From: JACCZX01 sp963824935
GTDB lineage: Bacteria > Pseudomonadota > Gammaproteobacteria > Burkholderiales > Burkholderiaceae_F
Direction of reading: 5' to 3'
Length of the DNA stretch: 64,000 nucleotides
Assembly (NCBI GenBank): GCA_963824935.1
Contig: CAWGRF010000030.1
Span: 248,001 to 312,000 of the forward strand
Under the pieces are notes generated by a model. It was not told where the DNA came from and did no database searches. It was given only the letters and a program-made list of their open reading frames with translations. How positions within the stretch are numbered: position 1 is the first letter of the stretch; the number at the start of each line of letters is the position of its first letter. The position numbers were made by a program, and so were the translations under genes. Shown here one piece after another: positions 62,416 to 64,000 of the stretch.

Positions 62416-62785
62416 CGGTTCCAACGAGCAGGGCGGCAGCGACCCTGCGGCTCTCGGCCATCAAGATGTTGTAAGTGCGACAGGCTGCCTGCGTGTCCAT
62501 GATCTCGAGGCCGATGCGGGCCTGGGTCAGTGGATGCGTCAGGCGCGGGTGTGGAAAACGTTGGCGCGCACCGGTGCCCAGTAGCACGACCTCGGTCCGT
62601 AGATCGCGCAATCGCTCGAAGTCGCCGGCCTGGAGGCTCTCGAAGTCCGCCACTGGCCACGGCTCAACCTGATCGGGCGTCACGATCAAGTTGCTGGTGT
62701 GACGAACCTTGTTGATTTCGACGAAACCCGGACCGTAGGCAGTGACGGTGTTGTGCGCGGTCGGCGTATCAGCGTGCAGCTTCAA
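62399..62785 (-). CDS. Mth938-like domain protein
   Basis: 128 residues of the Mth938-like (DUF498) family: GPGFVEINKVRHTSNLIVTPDQV, VVLLGTGARQRFPHPRL, GLEIMDTQAACRTYNILMAE. Unknown function in bacteria; related proteins assist respiratory complex I assembly in mitochondria. It lies upstream of bcp and divergent from alaC. Confidence 0.85.
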   Translation of the reverse strand: MKLHADTPTAHNTVTAYGPGFVEINKVRHTSNLIVTPDQVEPWPVADFESLQAGDFERLRDLRTEVVLLGTGARQRFPHPRLTHPLTQARIGLEIMDTQAACRTYNILMAESRRVAAALLVGTDDRRA

Positions 62786-62890
62786 GTCGCTCGAAAGCTC
62801 CTGTGGAAATTTCGCCTGCAGTGTTCGAGTACATTATAGGCACGCATTTTGGCGCTTCGGCGTCAGGCGCCCCACAGCACGACATTGATC

Positions 62891-64000
62891 ATGGTCGAGT
62901 TTTCTCGCATCAAGCGTTTGCCACCGTACGTCTTCAACATCACCGGTGAGTTGAAGATGGCCGCGCGCAGGCGCGGGGAAGACATTATCGACATGAGCAT
63001 GGGCAACCCGGACGGTCCGACCCCGCGCCATATCGTCGACAAGCTTACGGAAGCAGTGCAACGGCAGGACACACACGGTTATTCGGTGTCACGTGGGATT
63101 CCGCGGCTGCGGCGCGCGATCGCCACTTGGTACAAGGCGCGCTACGACGTGGAGCTCGATCCGGAGAGCGAAGCGATCGTCACGATCGGCTCCAAGGAGG
63201 GCTTGGCGCATCTGATGCTCGCCACGTTGGATCGCGGCGATACGGTGCTGGTGCCGAACCCGAGTTATCCGATTCACATCTACGGCGCGATCATCGCCGG
63301 CGCCGACATCCGCTCGGTGCGCATCGATGGCCGCGTAGATTTCTTCACCGAATTGGAGCGCGCGATCCGCGAATCCTTGCCGAAGCCGAGGATGATGATT
63401 CTCGGCTTCCCGAGCAATCCGACCGCGCAGTGCGTGGAGCTCGCTTTCTTTCATCACGTGATCCAACTGGCGAAGCAGTACGGCATCTACGTCGTGCACG
63501 ACCTCGCGTACGCGGACATCACGTTCGACGACGCGTACCCGAATCATCGCGCACCGTCGATCATGCAGGTGCCGGGCGCGCGCGACGTCGCTGTCGAGTT
63601 CTTCACGATGAGTAAGAGCTACAACATGGCGGGCTGGCGCGTCGGCTTCATGGTCGGCAACAAGGACCTCGTCTCTGCGCTGTCGCGCATCAAGAGCTAC
63701 CACGATTACGGCGCATTCACTCCTATCCAGGTCGCGTCGATCGCTGCACTCGAGGGCCCGCAGGAATGCGTCGATAACATCCGCCGCGAATATCAGCGGC
63801 GCCGTGACGTGCTGGTGCGGGGACTGCACGAGGCAGGCTGGATGGTCGAAGTGCCGAAGGCGTCGATGTACGTGTGGGCCGAGATTCCGCCCCCGTACCA
63901 GGCGATGGGCTCGCTCGAGTTTGCGAAGAAGGTGCTGAGCGACGCGAAGGTGGCCGTGTCTCCCGGCATCGGCTTCGGCGACTACGGCGATTCGCACGTG
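62891..64000 (+). CDS. alaC: Alanine-synthesizing aminotransferase AlaC type (3' end cut by window edge)
   Basis: PLP-dependent class I aminotransferase; 370 codons are visible and the end lies outside. MVEFSRIKRLPPYVFNITGEL at the start, IDMSMGNPDGPTP, GSKEGLAHLMLA (phosphate site), PNPSYPIH, and the PLP Lys in FTMSKSYNMAGWRVGF. The glutamate-pyruvate activity is assumed from likeness to AlaC. The 105-nt divergent gap to the Mth938-like gene should hold its promoter (TTATAG near 62835), but none is convincing. Confidence 0.92.
   Translation, partial: MVEFSRIKRLPPYVFNITGELKMAARRRGEDIIDMSMGNPDGPTPRHIVDKLTEAVQRQDTHGYSVSRGIPRLRRAIATWYKARYDVELDPESEAIVTIGSKEGLAHLMLATLDRGDTVLVPNPSYPIHIYGAIIAGADIRSVRIDGRVDFFTELERAIRESLPKPRMMILGFPSNPTAQCVELAFFHHVIQLAKQYGIYVVHDLAYADITFDDAYPNHRAPSIMQVPGARDVAVEFFTMSKSYNMAGWRVGFMVGNKDLVSALSRIKSYHDYGAFTPIQVASIAALEGPQECVDNIRREYQRRRDVLVRGLHEAGWMVEVPKASMYVWAEIPPPYQAMGSLEFAKKVLSDAKVAVSPGIGFGDYGDSHV

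Noticed and set aside
63089..63997. A 302-codon minus-strand frame.
   Set aside because: Antisense to alaC, whose PLP-enzyme motifs are clear on the plus strand.

Overview
The window is GC-rich, densely coded bacterial chromosome. Gene content and order point to a betaproteobacterium close to Burkholderiales: recJ beside an RpfE-like gene, lolCD, relA, tRNA-Val, thrS-infC-rpmI-rplT-pheST-ihfA-merR, tRNA-Pro, surE-pcm-nlpD, ndk-rlmN-pilW-rodZ-ispG-hisS-yfgM-bamB-der-hfq-hflXKC-hisZ-purA, rnr-rlmB, and rpsF-priB-rpsR-rplI-dnaB. The assignment rests on recognised families and synteny, not on a search. The genus cannot be named from this alone.

Layout. 1-7.4 kb: recJ (cut by the window edge), an RpfE-like protein, lolCD, a DUF2062 protein and comEC. 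7.4-12.5 kb: a tightly coupled four-gene operon with a circularly permuted ATP-grasp protein, a TPR-GGDEF diguanylate cyclase, an alpha-E protein and the proteasome-like peptidase Anbu. The GGDEF gene inside this cassette is the most interesting feature of the window. 12.5-17.7 kb: hydroxybutyrate dehydrogenase, an alpha/beta hydrolase, a flavodoxin-like protein, MtfA and RelA. 17.7-25.7 kb: the translation cluster from tRNA-Val to tRNA-Pro. 25.6-27.5 kb: a very small integrative element in the 3' end of tRNA-Pro, with a 38-bp att duplication, an intact tyrosine integrase, putative arm-type sites at both ends and one coupled small ORF. 27.5-27.9 kb: an internally deleted SRAP gene. 28-48.9 kb: housekeeping genes for protein repair, envelope assembly, RNA modification, isoprenoids, aminoacylation, Hfq/HflXKC, histidine and purine synthesis. 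48.9-56.3 kb: tRNA-Leu, rnr-rlmB, a sirtuin and the rpsF-to-dnaB replication/ribosome block. 56.3-64 kb: DUF47, DUF456, a secreted YciI-like protein, separate LigD-type polymerase and ligase genes facing each other, phoH, bcp, an Mth938-like protein and alaC (cut by the window edge).

Data quality. Five conserved, mostly essential genes (thrS, pheT, ispG, rnr, rplI) are broken by eight single-base insertions in total. In each gene, removing those bases restores an exact reading frame of normal length and conserved motifs. All eight are +1 and none is -1. I treat them as probable sequencing insertions and annotate each gene over its full span. No CRISPR array, rRNA operon, transposase or restriction system is visible.
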